Shown: piece by piece, positions 1 through 8,190 of the stretch | How positions within the stretch are numbered: the stretch's first letter is position 1 | Layout: the number at the start of each line of letters is the position of its first letter | Notes under the pieces: generated by a model | Databases searched by the model: none | Told to the model about the DNA's origin: nothing | What the model saw: the letters and a program-made list of their open reading frames with translations, nothing else | Origin: Blastococcus saxobsidens | Lineage (GTDB): Bacteria > Actinomycetota > Actinomycetes > Mycobacteriales > Geodermatophilaceae | Reading direction: 5' to 3' | NCBI RefSeq assembly: GCF_002938435.1 | Contig: NZ_POQT01000009.1 | Location: 90,751-154,750, forward strand | DNA length: 64,000 bases | Position numbers and translations under genes: made by a program

Positions 1-1
1 T

Positions 2-2089
2 GTCGCGGTAGATCGCCAGCGCCTTGAGGCCGAGCTTCCAGCCCTCGAAGTAGATCTTCTCGACGTCCTCGATGGTCGCCGACTCCGGCATGTTGACGGT
101 CTTGCTGATCGCGCCGGAGATGAACGGCTGCACCGCGGCCATCATGCGGACGTGGCCCATCGGGGAGATGGCCCGCTCGCCCATGGCGCAGTCGAAGACC
201 TCGTAGTGCTCCGGACGCAGGGTCGGGGCGTCCACGACGTGGCCGTGCTCGGCGATGTACTCGACGATCGCCTCGATCTGCTCCTCCTGGTAGCCCAGGC
301 TGCGCAGCGCCCGCGGCACCGTCTGGTTGACGATCTGCATCGAGCCGCCGCCGACCAGCTTCTTGAACTTGACCAGCGAGAAGTCCGGCTCGATGCCGGT
401 CGTGTCGCAGTCCATCATGAAACCGATGGTGCCGGTGGGGGCCAGCACCGAGGCCTGCGCGTTGCGCCAGCCGTTCTCCGCGCCGATCTCCAGGCAGTCC
501 TGCCACTGGGCGGTGGCGGCCTTCAGCACGTCGGCGTCGTCGGCCCCGACCGGGCGGATCGCGTCGTTGGCCGCGGCGTGCTTGCGCATGACCCGGGCGT
601 GCGCGTCGGCGTTGCGGGCGAACCCGTCGTACGGGCCCACGATGCCGGCGAGCTCGGCCGAGCGGCGGTAGGCGGTGCCGGTCATCAGCGAGGTGATGGC
701 CGCGGCCAGGCTCTGGCCCCCGCGGGAGTCGTAGGCGTGGCCGGTCGCCATGAGCAGCGCGCCCAGGTTGGCGTAGCCGATGCCCAGCTGCCGGTAGGCG
801 CGGGTGGTGTCACCGATGGGCTCGGTCGGGAAGTCGGCGAAGCAGATCGAGATGTCCATCGCGGTGATGACCAGCTCGACGGCCTTGACGAAGTTCTTGG
901 AGTCGAACGTGCCGTCGTCCTTGAGGAACTTCATGAGGTTCAGCGACGCCAGGTTGCACGAGCTGTTGTCCAGGCTCATGTACTCCGAGCACGGGTTGGA
1001 CGCGTTGATGCGGCCGGTCTCGGGGTTGGTGTGCCAGTCGTTGATCGTGTCGTCGTACTGGATGCCCGGGTCGGCGCACTCCCACGCGGCCTGGGTGACC
1101 TTGCGGAACAGGGCCTTGGCGTCGACGGTCTCGATGACCGAGCCGTCCAGGCGGGCGCGGAGACCGAACTCGTCGCCCTCCTCGACCGCGCGCATGAACT
1201 CGTCGGAGACGCGGACCGAGTTGTTGGCGTTCTGGTACTGGACGCTGGTGATGTCCTTGCCACCGAGGTCCATGTCGTAGCCGGCGTCGCGCAGCGCGCG
1301 GATCTTGGTCTCCTCGCGCGCCTTGGTCTCGATGAACTCCTCGATGTCGGGGTGGTCGATGTCGAGGACGACCATCTTCGCCGCGCGACGGGTGGCGCCA
1401 CCGGACTTGATGGTCCCGGCGGAGGCGTCGGCGCCCCGCATGAAGCTGACCGGACCGGACGCGGTGCCACCGGAGGACAGCAGCTCCTTGGAGGAGCGGA
1501 TGCGGGAGAGGTTCAGGCCGGCACCGGAGCCGCCCTTGAAGATCAGGCCCTCCTCGCGGTACCAGTTGAGGATCGAGTCCATCTCGTCGTCGACGGCGAG
1601 GATGAAGCAGGCGCTGACCTGCTGCGGCGCGCTCGTGCCGACGTTGAACCAGACGGGGCTGTTGAAGCTGAAGTACTGGTGCAGCAGCATCCAGGTCAGC
1701 TCGTGCTCGAAGATCTCGGCGTCGCCCTCGGTGGCGAAGTAGCCGTGCTCGCGGCCGGCCTCGGTGTAGGTGAGCACCACCCGGTCGATCAGCTGGCGCA
1801 GGCTGCTCTCGCGCTGCGGCTGGCCCACCGCACCGCGGAAGTACTTGGTGGTGACGATGTTGGTGGCGTTGATGCTCCACTCGGCGGGGAACTCCACGCC
1901 GCGCTGCTCGAAGTTGATCGAGCCGTCCCGCCAGTTGGTCATGACGACATCGCGGCGCTCCCAGGTCACCTCGTCGTACGGGTGCACACCGGCGGTGGTG
2001 AAGACGCGCTTGATCTTGAGGCCCTTGCGGCTGGGCGCCTTGCTCGAACGGCGGGCCCGGGTCGCCAAGCGGTCGTCGGTCTCGGTCAT
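2..2089 (-). CDS. nrdJ: Vitamin B12-dependent (class II) ribonucleotide reductase, C-terminus beyond the window
   Basis: Reduces ribonucleotides to deoxyribonucleotides with adenosylcobalamin as radical source. The reading frame is open from ATG 2089 to the window edge (696 codons seen; family members run to about 950). The substrate-site pattern N-x-C-x-E is present as NPCSE with Cys367. A second Cys in SACF near residue 155 would be the redox partner, and CNLASLNL follows the active Cys. An AGGGAGA Shine-Dalgarno precedes the ATG. It lies 144 bp downstream of nrdR on the same strand, the nrdRJ arrangement known from Streptomyces, so control by NrdR is expected. I saw no cobalamin-riboswitch B12 box in the 144-bp gap. 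The C-terminal Cys pair cannot be assessed. Confidence 0.96.
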   Translation of the reverse strand, partial: MTETDDRLATRARRSSKAPSRKGLKIKRVFTTAGVHPYDEVTWERRDVVMTNWRDGSINFEQRGVEFPAEWSINATNIVTTKYFRGAVGQPQRESSLRQLIDRVVLTYTEAGREHGYFATEGDAEIFEHELTWMLLHQYFSFNSPVWFNVGTSAPQQVSACFILAVDDEMDSILNWYREEGLIFKGGSGAGLNLSRIRSSKELLSSGGTASGPVSFMRGADASAGTIKSGGATRRAAKMVVLDIDHPDIEEFIETKAREETKIRALRDAGYDMDLGGKDITSVQYQNANNSVRVSDEFMRAVEEGDEFGLRARLDGSVIETVDAKALFRKVTQAAWECADPGIQYDDTINDWHTNPETGRINASNPCSEYMSLDNSSCNLASLNLMKFLKDDGTFDSKNFVKAVELVITAMDISICFADFPTEPIGDTTRAYRQLGIGYANLGALLMATGHAYDSRGGQSLAAAITSLMTGTAYRRSAELAGIVGPYDGFARNADAHARVMRKHAAANDAIRPVGADDADVLKAATAQWQDCLEIGAENGWRNAQASVLAPTGTIGFMMDCDTTGIEPDFSLVKFKKLVGGGSMQIVNQTVPRALRSLGYQEEQIEAIVEYIAEHGHVVDAPTLRPEHYEVFDCAMGERAISPMGHVRMMAAVQPFISGAISKTVNMPESATIEDVEKIYFEGWKLGLKALAIYRD

Positions 2090-2233
2090 GGTGTGGAGCT
2101 CTCCCTGGTCGTGTGTCGCATGGTGCTTCGCGGAGCTGCGCGGTGCTGCTGCGCGGTGGTGGATCGGGGGCTGGGGAAGAGCCGCGATCGGTAACTGCTC
2201 GAACTGCTGTCTATCGGTCGGCACTGACAGTTC

Positions 2234-2734
2234 TCAGCCGCCGGACGGGACAGGGTCCCGCGGGGCAGGCCCGGCCGGTGGTGACGCGGACTCCCGGGCC
2301 TTGAGCTCGGCGATCTCGCGCTCGAAGTCCGCCACCGAGGTGAAGGACCGGTACACGCTGGCGAACCGGAGGTAGGCCACCTCGTCGAGCTCGCGGAGCG
2401 GGCCCAGGATGGCCAGGCCCACCTCGTTGCTCGGGACCTCGGCCGCGCCACTGGCGCGGATGGTGTCCTCCACCTGCTGGGCGAGGAGCTTGAGCTGGTC
2501 CTCGTCGACCGGGCGGCCCTGGCAGGCCCGCCGGACGCCGGCGACCACCTTGCTGCGGTTGAAGGGCTCGCTGACGCCGTTGCGCTTGACGACGGCGAGC
2601 ACCGCCTCCTCGACGGTGGTGAACCGCCGTCCGCACTTCGGGCAGGACCGACGACGCCGGGTGGTGGCGCCCTCGTCGGCCTCGCGGGAGTCGATGACCC
2701 GGCTGTCGGGGTTGTGGCAGAACGGGCAGCGCAC
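2234..2734 (-). CDS. nrdR: Transcriptional repressor NrdR
   Basis: ATP/dATP-sensing repressor of ribonucleotide reductase genes; 166 aa, near the usual family length. The N-terminal zinc ribbon is intact (Cys3, Cys6, Cys31, Cys34, within CPFC and [10 protein letters not shown]). It is followed by an ATP-cone domain (about residues 46-136) containing VKRNG. The C-terminal tail is Pro/Ser-rich and probably disordered. A very strong AGGAGGTG ribosome site sits just upstream of the ATG. It is the first gene of an nrdR-nrdJ operon. Two NrdR boxes lie about 150 bp upstream, so autoregulation is likely. Confidence 0.96.
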   Translation of the reverse strand: MRCPFCHNPDSRVIDSREADEGATTRRRRSCPKCGRRFTTVEEAVLAVVKRNGVSEPFNRSKVVAGVRRACQGRPVDEDQLKLLAQQVEDTIRASGAAEVPSNEVGLAILGPLRELDEVAYLRFASVYRSFTSVADFEREIAELKARESASPPAGPAPRDPVPSGG

Positions 2735-2880
2735 GGTGGTTCACCTCCTCTCCCGGCCGGACGCGGCGGGCGCCCCGGCCTGCCCCCCACCGGCGTCCTG
2801 TGGACCTCCCTGGGGACATCCGGTGGATGCGCCGGGGAGAACCTGAGGATGCGCCTGTGGATGGGCTTACAGCTCTGTAA

Positions 2881-2928
2881 CTACTAGATGTAGGGGGACC
2901 CTAGGCCGGGCTCCACAAGATGTGCAAG
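2881..2928 (-). promoter_or_regulatory. Pair of NrdR boxes upstream of nrdR-nrdJ
   Basis: Two imperfect palindromes share C-A/T-A-n-A-T-n-T. Box 1 is at 2881-2896 (core CTAGATGTAG, dyad CTAC/GTAG). Box 2 is at 2913-2928 (core CAAGATGT, dyad CACA/TGTG). Their equivalent C residues (2884 and 2916) are exactly 32 bp apart, the three-helical-turn spacing known for NrdR tandem sites. Box 2 is the weaker match. A perfect TTACAG/CTGTAA dyad (2867-2880) abuts box 1 and may be part of the promoter region. Confidence 0.7.
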
Positions 2929-3073
2929 TGATCGTTTCCTCGGCGTGTTCCCCCCGGACCCGGGCGTGCGCACGCGGAACACCCGCCCCCACCCGTCACA
3001 CGACACGCCGTGCGCGACGCGCGGAAGACCCGCCCGCTCCCCTGCCGGGTGGCCGCCACCGACACGCGCCGAC

Positions 3074-3108
3074 GACGCCGGGAGCCCCGTCAGGGCCCCG
3101 GCGCCGTC
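3074..3108 (-). terminator. GC-rich hairpin after the hypothetical gene
   Basis: Interrupted inverted repeat (CCGGG-A-GCCC ... GGGC-C-CCGG, loop about 3088-3092) 20-50 bp beyond the stop codon at 3129. There is no T-tract. Weak-to-moderate candidate. Confidence 0.4.
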
Positions 3109-3128
3109 GGCGGAACGCATGGGTCGCC

Positions 3129-3860
3129 TCAGTGCGCCATCAGGCGTGGGCGACGCGAGTGCGGGACCTGGTCGGTCAGCCGCATGGGCCGGGTGAGCAG
3201 CTCGTCGCCGGGGTTGCCCCACGAGGCGTCGGCGAGCGCCTCCTCCGCCGGCGCGGGCCGGGCGGCGAGAACCGTCCACGCGGCCGTCGGCGGGAACTCC
3301 TCGCGTGGACGCCGCGGCGTCGGGGCCGGCTCGTCGACGACGGCCGGGAACAGGCCCGTGTCGGCCGCGCGGTGCCGCCCGGCGTCCGGATCGGTGGAGG
3401 GCGCACGGTGCCGTCCGGGTGGGACGGGCACGGCCGATGCCGCGACGACCCGGACCTCCGCGTCCTCCGGCGCGCGGCGCCGGCCACCCGGACGCACCGG
3501 GGCTGGCTCGCTCCCGCGGTCGCGCGCCAGCGGCAGGCTCGCAGTGGTCGCGGCGTCGGCCGAGTGACGGCGCACGCCGGCGCTGGACCCGCGGGGCGGC
3601 AGCTCCTGCCCGTCGCGGTGTGGGGACATCTGCCCTGCAGCCTCGGTGGAGCGCTCGGGGAGCCGGAGAGCGGCCAGGTCGGTCCAGGTCGTCTGCTCCA
3701 CGCCACCGACGACGGCGCGCACCCACACCTGGCAGGCGCCGCCCTCGTCGTGGCGCCACCCCAGCAGCTCCCCGGCCCACCAGGCGCCTGCCTGGTAGAC
3801 CTCGACGACCTGGGGCTGGCTGGTGAACACGGCTGCTCGGTTCTCCATGACGCTCGACAC
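3129..3860 (-). CDS. Hypothetical protein with N-terminal SH3-like segment
   Basis: 243 aa, not recognised. The first 70 residues look folded and beta-rich (VVEVYQAGAWWAGELLGW, then QVWVRAVVGG and TTWTDLAALRLPE), reminiscent of a small SH3-type barrel. The rest is Pro/Arg/Ala-rich and probably disordered. GTG 3860 is preferred over ATG 3848 because TACCGT sits 6 nt upstream of it, matching a -10 element for a leaderless message. It lies between the SOS LysM gene and nrdR on the same strand; the 143-bp gap argues for its own promoter. Function unknown. Confidence 0.7.
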   Translation of the reverse strand: MSSVMENRAAVFTSQPQVVEVYQAGAWWAGELLGWRHDEGGACQVWVRAVVGGVEQTTWTDLAALRLPERSTEAAGQMSPHRDGQELPPRGSSAGVRRHSADAATTASLPLARDRGSEPAPVRPGGRRRAPEDAEVRVVAASAVPVPPGRHRAPSTDPDAGRHRAADTGLFPAVVDEPAPTPRRPREEFPPTAAWTVLAARPAPAEEALADASWGNPGDELLTRPMRLTDQVPHSRRPRLMAH

Positions 3861-3866
3861 GTGAGA

Positions 3867-3872
3867 ACGGTA
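3867..3872 (-). promoter_or_regulatory. -10 element TACCGT, leaderless start at 3860
   Basis: TAnnnT hexamer separated by six bases from the GTG start codon, which places transcription initiation at or next to the start codon. Confidence 0.5.
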
Positions 3873-4003
3873 TGTCGCCGGCGAGCACACAGCGTGAATG
3901 CGCCCATACAGAGGGTTGACGAAGTCGCCGCGTCGCGTTGTGCACCTTCTGTCGACGCCATCCGGCACGTCCGACACGCGCCGCGGACCGCGCCAGCAGG
4001 CAC

Positions 4004-4486
4004 CTAGGGCAGCTGCAGCACCTGGCCGGGTTCGATGTCGGCACTGTGCAGGCCGTTCAGTTCCTGGATGCGGTCGACGACCTCGCGCACGTCCCGCTCG
4101 CCGGCGACCGCACCCGCGATGGACCACAGGGTGTCACCGTGCTCGACGACGACGCTGCTCGTGCCCATGAGCTCGAGACCACCGCCGTCACCCCCCAGCA
4201 CGGACTCGCCGAGGGCCACCAGCCCGACACCTGTTGCCAGGACCAGTACGGCCACCAGGCGGCGACCCCGCGCGGTCAACCGGAGCCGGGGGGCCGCCTC
4301 GGGTGCCGGACGGAGGGCTCCCGTGCCGACACCCGGCGCGGCACCGCGGCGCGCCGGTGCGACCGCGTACGCCGCCGGCACCGGCGGCAGCACCCGCAGG
4401 TGCCGCTCGGGCCGCACCGGCGCGGAGCCGCGCCCACGTCCCGCACCCGTCGCTCCTGCCGCTTGCAGTGCCGTGCTGCTCGCCAT
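4004..4486 (-). CDS. LysM-domain membrane protein, SOS-linked cell-division inhibitor candidate
   Basis: 160 aa from ATG 4486. A 24-nt longer GTG start (4510) has no room for a ribosome site, whereas GGAG precedes the ATG. Layout: disordered Ala/Pro/Arg-rich N-terminal half, one transmembrane segment ([18 protein letters not shown], about residues 77-94), then a LysM domain ([18 protein letters not shown] ... [10 protein letters not shown]) to the C-terminus. Divergence from lexA with SOS boxes between them matches Mycobacterium Rv2719c (ChiZ) and Corynebacterium DivS, LysM or membrane proteins that delay division after DNA damage. The domain is clear; the division role is inferred from context. 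Confidence 0.85.
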   Translation of the reverse strand: MASSTALQAAGATGAGRGRGSAPVRPERHLRVLPPVPAAYAVAPARRGAAPGVGTGALRPAPEAAPRLRLTARGRRLVAVLVLATGVGLVALGESVLGGDGGGLELMGTSSVVVEHGDTLWSIAGAVAGERDVREVVDRIQELNGLHSADIEPGQVLQLP

Positions 4487-4523
4487 GCCACTCCGCCCCT
4501 CATCAGCCACTCCATCGACGAAC

Positions 4524-4554
4524 CGAACACCTGTTCGATTCGAACGCCTGTCCG
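4524..4554. promoter_or_regulatory. Two SOS (LexA) boxes near the LysM gene
   Basis: Box 1 at 4524-4537 is a perfect actinobacterial site, CGAAC-ACCT-GTTCG. Box 2 at 4541-4554 is CGAAC-GCCT-GTCCG with one mismatch. They are centred 17 bp apart and lie 38-68 bp upstream of the LysM start codon. Confidence 0.88.
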
Positions 4555-4602
4555 ATGTCTACCGGATGACGCCGACAGAAGCGACGGGGCACGGGAAATT
4601 TT

Positions 4603-4642
4603 CGAACACCTGTTTGAACTGGGGCCCGATCGGCGCTACGGT
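4603..4642 (+). promoter_or_regulatory. lexA promoter with overlapping SOS box
   Basis: The third SOS box CGAAC-ACCT-GTTTG (4603-4616) overlaps a -35 hexamer TTGAAC (4614-4619). This is followed 17 bp later by TACGGT (4637-4642) as the -10. The geometry fits direct LexA autorepression. Confidence 0.8.
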
Positions 4643-4693
4643 CCCTGGGACGGAAGACGCCACGGGCTGCGCGGCGGCCGACGAGGAGGACAC

Positions 4694-5440
4694 GTGACGG
4701 ACTCGAGCGGGACCCCCGGCGACACGCGGACGACGGATGCCGCCTCGGCCTCGGTCCGCACGTTTCCCGACCGCAGCGCGGACGGCGACGGCCTGACGCA
4801 ACGCCAGCGCCGGGTCCTCGAGGTCATCCGCGACTCGATCGAGCGGCGCGGCTACCCGCCGTCGGTCCGCGAGATCGGCGAGGCCGTCGGCCTGTCGTCG
4901 GCATCCTCCGTGGCGCACCAGCTGTCGGTGCTGCAGAAGAAGGGCTGGCTGCGGCGCGATCCGAACCGGCCCCGGGCGCTGGACGTCCGCCTGCCCGGCG
5001 AGACCGGCCGCAGCACCGCCCCGACCGTCGAGCGTCCGGCGACCGCCGAGGGCGAGCAGGCCGCGGCGCCGACCTACGTCCCCCTGGTCGGCCGCATCGC
5101 CGCCGGTGGTCCCGTGCTCGCGGAGCAGGCGGTGGAGGACGTGTTCCCCCTCCCCCGCGAGCTCGTCGGCGAGGGCACCGTCTTCATGCTCAAGGTCGTC
5201 GGTGACTCGATGGTCGAGGCGGCCATCTGCGACGGCGACTACGTCGTGGTCCGTCAGCAGCCGACCGCGGAGAACGGCGAGATCGTCGCCGCCATGATCG
5301 ACGGCGAGGCCACGGTCAAGACCTACAAGCGCCGCGACGGGCACGTGTGGCTGCTGCCGCACAACCCGGCGTACGAGCCGATCCCGGGTGACGAGGCGAC
5401 GATCCTCGGCCGCGTGGTCTCGGTGCTCCGCCGGGTCTGA
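4694..5440 (+). CDS. lexA: SOS repressor LexA
   Basis: Repressor of the DNA-damage regulon that self-cleaves when bound to RecA filaments; 248 aa. The N-terminal winged helix (about residues 35-100) contains [20 protein letters not shown] and [17 protein letters not shown]. The C-terminal S24 peptidase domain has the Ala-Gly cleavage site in RIAAGGP (about 137), catalytic Ser172 in GDSM and Lys209 in TVKTYK, all intact with normal spacing. GTG 4694 is chosen for the GAGGAGG ribosome site just upstream. The 30-residue disordered extension before the winged helix is common in actinobacteria. Confidence 0.97.
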   Translation: MTDSSGTPGDTRTTDAASASVRTFPDRSADGDGLTQRQRRVLEVIRDSIERRGYPPSVREIGEAVGLSSASSVAHQLSVLQKKGWLRRDPNRPRALDVRLPGETGRSTAPTVERPATAEGEQAAAPTYVPLVGRIAAGGPVLAEQAVEDVFPLPRELVGEGTVFMLKVVGDSMVEAAICDGDYVVVRQQPTAENGEIVAAMIDGEATVKTYKRRDGHVWLLPHNPAYEPIPGDEATILGRVVSVLRRV

Positions 5441-5445
5441 CCGCA

Positions 5446-5496
5446 ACGGCCGACGGCGGCCCCGCCCCCCGCAGGGACGAGGCCGCCGTCAGCCGT
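5446..5496. terminator. Bidirectional terminator between lexA and the crotonase gene
   Basis: A 10-bp perfect stem GACGGCGGCC/GGCCGCCGTC (5452-5461 and 5481-5490) is extended outward by ACGGC/GCCGT (5446-5450 and 5492-5496). It separates two convergent genes and has no clear U-tract. Confidence 0.7.
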
Positions 5497-5514
5497 CGGG
5501 TCGTGCGGCGAGTC

Positions 5515-6303
5515 TCAGCGACGCTGGTAGTTCCCGTCACGCTTCTCGAAGAAGGCGCTCAGCGCCTCCTGATGGTCCTCGGTCCGGAACATCTCCAGGA
5601 AGCGCCTGGTCTGCAGGGCCTGTCCCTCGCCGAAGTCCATCTCGAAGGCTTTGGTCACCGCCTCCTTGGTGACCTCCACCGACAGCGGCGCACGGGTCGC
5701 GATCCGATGCGCCTTCGCCAGGGCCGCCGGCATCAGATCCGCCGGCTCGTGGACCTCGGTCACCAGCCCCCAGTTGAGGGCCTGCTCGGCGGTGTACCGG
5801 GCCCCGGTCAGCAGGATCTCCTTGGCCGGCCCCAGCCCGATGACGCGCGGCAGGCGCCAGAAGCTGACGATGAGGCCGACGTTCACCCCCGCGGCGACGA
5901 AGAACGCGTCCGTCGAGGCGATCCGGATGTCGGCGCACAGGGCGAACTCCAGGCCACCACCCACCGTGGCCCCGTTGATCGCAGCGATGACCGGCGCACG
6001 GAAGTGCTGCACCCCGTTGAGGACACGACTGAACTCGGCGAGGTAGTCGGTGAGCTGCTCGTCGGACATGAACTGGTCCTCGCGCAGCTGGGCCCCTGCC
6101 GTGAACGCACGGCCCTCGCCGGTGATGACGAGGCACCGGACGTTCTCGTCGGCGTCGAGGATGTCCAGCGCCCGCATGAAGGATCGCCGGCTCTCCCAGC
6201 TGAACGTGTTGGCCGGCTCGGAGTCCAGGGTCAGGACGGCGATGTGCGGCGTCTCGTAGCGCAGGTGGACGCCGCTGCCGACATCTGTGGTGGTCTCAGT
6301 CAT
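5515..6303 (-). CDS. Enoyl-CoA hydratase/isomerase (crotonase) family protein
   Basis: 262 aa single-domain crotonase. The oxyanion-hole and first acidic-residue region is conserved (GATVGGGLEFALCADIRIA, about residues 100-118). The second catalytic Glu, normally in a PE-x-x-LG turn, is replaced (AGVNVGL). It may therefore be an isomerase, decarboxylase, hydrolase or ligase-like crotonase rather than a classic hydratase. The start ATG overlaps the permease stop by 4 bp (ATGA) and has GGAGGAAG upstream. It is the last gene of the CoA-transferase/ABC-transporter operon, suggesting catabolism of an imported acid after CoA activation. Substrate unknown. Confidence 0.9.
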   Translation of the reverse strand: MTETTTDVGSGVHLRYETPHIAVLTLDSEPANTFSWESRRSFMRALDILDADENVRCLVITGEGRAFTAGAQLREDQFMSDEQLTDYLAEFSRVLNGVQHFRAPVIAAINGATVGGGLEFALCADIRIASTDAFFVAAGVNVGLIVSFWRLPRVIGLGPAKEILLTGARYTAEQALNWGLVTEVHEPADLMPAALAKAHRIATRAPLSVEVTKEAVTKAFEMDFGEGQALQTRRFLEMFRTEDHQEALSAFFEKRDGNYQRR

Positions 6304-8135
6304 GCTGCTTCCTCCGGGGGTGTGTCGAGGACGACGGACGGGGATCGGCGGGACCGCCTGGCGGACTCGCCGGGCCTGCGATCGAGCAGCCGCATCGCGA
6401 TCACGGTCACCACGATGTTGATCAGCAGGATCACCACGGAGAGCGCGCCGACCCGCTGGTAGAGCGACTCGCTGGCCAGGTTGTAGAGCACCGTGGCCAC
6501 CGTGGGATTGGCGCCGGTGTAGAGGAACACCGACATCTCCAGCTCCCGGAAGAGCAGGACGAAGTTGAGCAGACCTGCGGCCAGCAGCGAGGGCCGCAGC
6601 AGCGGAACCGTGATCCGCCGCCACGTGCGCGCCCAAGACGCGCCCAGGCCGCGAGAGGCCTCCTCCACCTCGGCGCCGATCTGGCCCATGCCGGCGTGGA
6701 CGTAGGCGAACGTCAGCGGCAGGGCGCTGCCTGCGTATGCGATGAGCAGGATGGTGAGCGTCCCGCCGAGTCCGAACGGCTGGGCGGCGTAGGCGATGAT
6801 CAGCCCGATACCGAGGACCGCCCCCGGAAAGGCCAGCGGAGCGGCCATGGCACCGACGATCAGCGCATTGCTGCGTGCCTTGGTGCGGTGCACCAGCCAC
6901 GAGGCGAGCAGCGCCACGAGCAGCGCCAGGAGGGTGCCGCCGATCGCCAGCGCGAAGCTGTTCCCCATGGCCGCGGCGATCAGCGGCCGACCGAAGACCT
7001 CCTCGTAGTTGCCGGTCAGGGTGAAGTTGTCCCACCCGAGGGGACGGCCCAGTGCCTTGCGGAAGGACGTCACCAGCAGCATGCCGAAGGGCAGGACCAG
7101 GCTCAGCCCCACGACGGCCGTGCAGAACGCCACCGCCAGGTAGCGACCGGCCCCCAGGTGCGTGACGTCCTGCCGACCCGGCTTTCCCCCGATGACGGTG
7201 AAACGCCTCCCGCCCACGAGTTTTCGCTGGATCAGCAGCAGCGCCGCGATGATGACGAGGATGGGCACGGAGATGACCGCGGCGACCTCGATCCGGGGCG
7301 GGAACTGCATGAGGCTCAGCAGCACCGTCGGGATGGTCTGGAAACCGGTGGGAGCCCCGAGGATCGCCACCGGGCCGAAGATGATCGCCGAGGAGACGAA
7401 TACCAGGATCGCCCCGGCGATCAGGGCCGGCGCGATGACGGGGAACGTGACCGTACGCAGTACCCGCCAGCGGGAGGCACCGAGACTCGCCGCGGCGTGC
7501 TCCAGCGCCGGGTCGATCCCCTCCAAGGCCGCCGATACGGGCAGGAAGACCAACGGGTAGAGGAACAGCGACAGGACGAAGATGATCCCCCACGCCGTGA
7601 ATATGTTGAACGGTGACTCCTCCAGGCCGAAGATCGACATCAGCGTGGTGTTCAGCACCCCGTTGCGCGGCCCGAGAAGGAGCACCCATCCCAGGGCGGC
7701 GATAAAACTGGGGGCCGCGAAGGTGAGGACGGCGCTGCCGCGAAAGAACCGCCGCATCGGCATGTCCGTGCGCACGGTGAACCACGCCAGTGGCAGCCCG
7801 ATGAGGAGGCTGCCCAGCACGGTGCCGCAGGCGATCCAGAGCGAGTTGCGGATGGCCGCGAGCAACTGGGGCTCGGTGCCCAGCAACGCGTAGTTGGACA
7901 GGGTGATGCCGCCGTCCTCGGCCACGATGCTCTGCCCGAACACCTGCGCGATCGGATAACCGACCAGGGCCAGCAGCGCCAGCGTCCACACCACCCGCAT
8001 GGCGCGCTCGAACCCGGTCGACCGTCGGCGGCGCGGCGCCCGGCCGGGGGTCGGCCCCCCGGCCGGGCCGGAGGCCGACCGCGCGCGCGGACCGGCCTCC
8101 GACACCGTCGAGGTCGCGGAGTGGCTCAGGGTCAC
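6300..8135 (-). CDS. ABC transporter permease with two fused inner-membrane domains
   Basis: 611 aa, about twelve transmembrane helices in two homologous halves, each with a binding-protein-dependent transport permease domain (about residues 70-280 and 340-560). This is the FbpB/iron-phosphonate-polyamine type. EAA-loop remnants are seen as ASLGASRWRVLRTVTFP and ASRGLGASWARTWRRITVP. GTG 8135 is used for its GGGAGGGG ribosome site; longer readings run into the binding-protein gap. The first 50 residues are disordered Pro/Arg. It pairs with the lipoprotein upstream and the ATPase at 9348-10532. Ligand cannot be told from sequence. Confidence 0.93.
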   Translation of the reverse strand: MTLSHSATSTVSEAGPRARSASGPAGGPTPGRAPRRRRSTGFERAMRVVWTLALLALVGYPIAQVFGQSIVAEDGGITLSNYALLGTEPQLLAAIRNSLWIACGTVLGSLLIGLPLAWFTVRTDMPMRRFFRGSAVLTFAAPSFIAALGWVLLLGPRNGVLNTTLMSIFGLEESPFNIFTAWGIIFVLSLFLYPLVFLPVSAALEGIDPALEHAAASLGASRWRVLRTVTFPVIAPALIAGAILVFVSSAIIFGPVAILGAPTGFQTIPTVLLSLMQFPPRIEVAAVISVPILVIIAALLLIQRKLVGGRRFTVIGGKPGRQDVTHLGAGRYLAVAFCTAVVGLSLVLPFGMLLVTSFRKALGRPLGWDNFTLTGNYEEVFGRPLIAAAMGNSFALAIGGTLLALLVALLASWLVHRTKARSNALIVGAMAAPLAFPGAVLGIGLIIAYAAQPFGLGGTLTILLIAYAGSALPLTFAYVHAGMGQIGAEVEEASRGLGASWARTWRRITVPLLRPSLLAAGLLNFVLLFRELEMSVFLYTGANPTVATVLYNLASESLYQRVGALSVVILLINIVVTVIAMRLLDRRPGESARRSRRSPSVVLDTPPEEAA

Positions 8136-8190
8136 GATCCGCCCCCTCCCGGCGGGCCGGCGGGAGCGCCGGCCCGTAGCGGGTCCGTGC

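Larger units (their letters stand above)
2735..3128. other. Intergenic region upstream of nrdR
   Basis: 394 bp without a convincing gene. It holds the nrdR ribosome site, the NrdR boxes, and towards its right end a GC-rich hairpin that could terminate the gene at 3129-3860. Reading frames crossing it look like random high-GC translation (Arg/Pro-rich, no domain). Confidence 0.6.

Noticed and set aside
152..2194. Long plus-strand reading frame of 680 codons
   Set aside because: Antisense shadow of nrdJ; composition is typical mirror translation of a high-GC gene and there is no domain.
2090..2233. Possible cobalamin riboswitch upstream of nrdJ
   Set aside because: No B12-box-like sequence and too short for a full riboswitch in addition to the ribosome site; only an AACTGCT direct repeat was seen.
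4487..4510. Earlier GTG start for the LysM protein
   Set aside because: The start codon overlaps its only potential ribosome site, whereas ATG 4486 has properly spaced GGAG.
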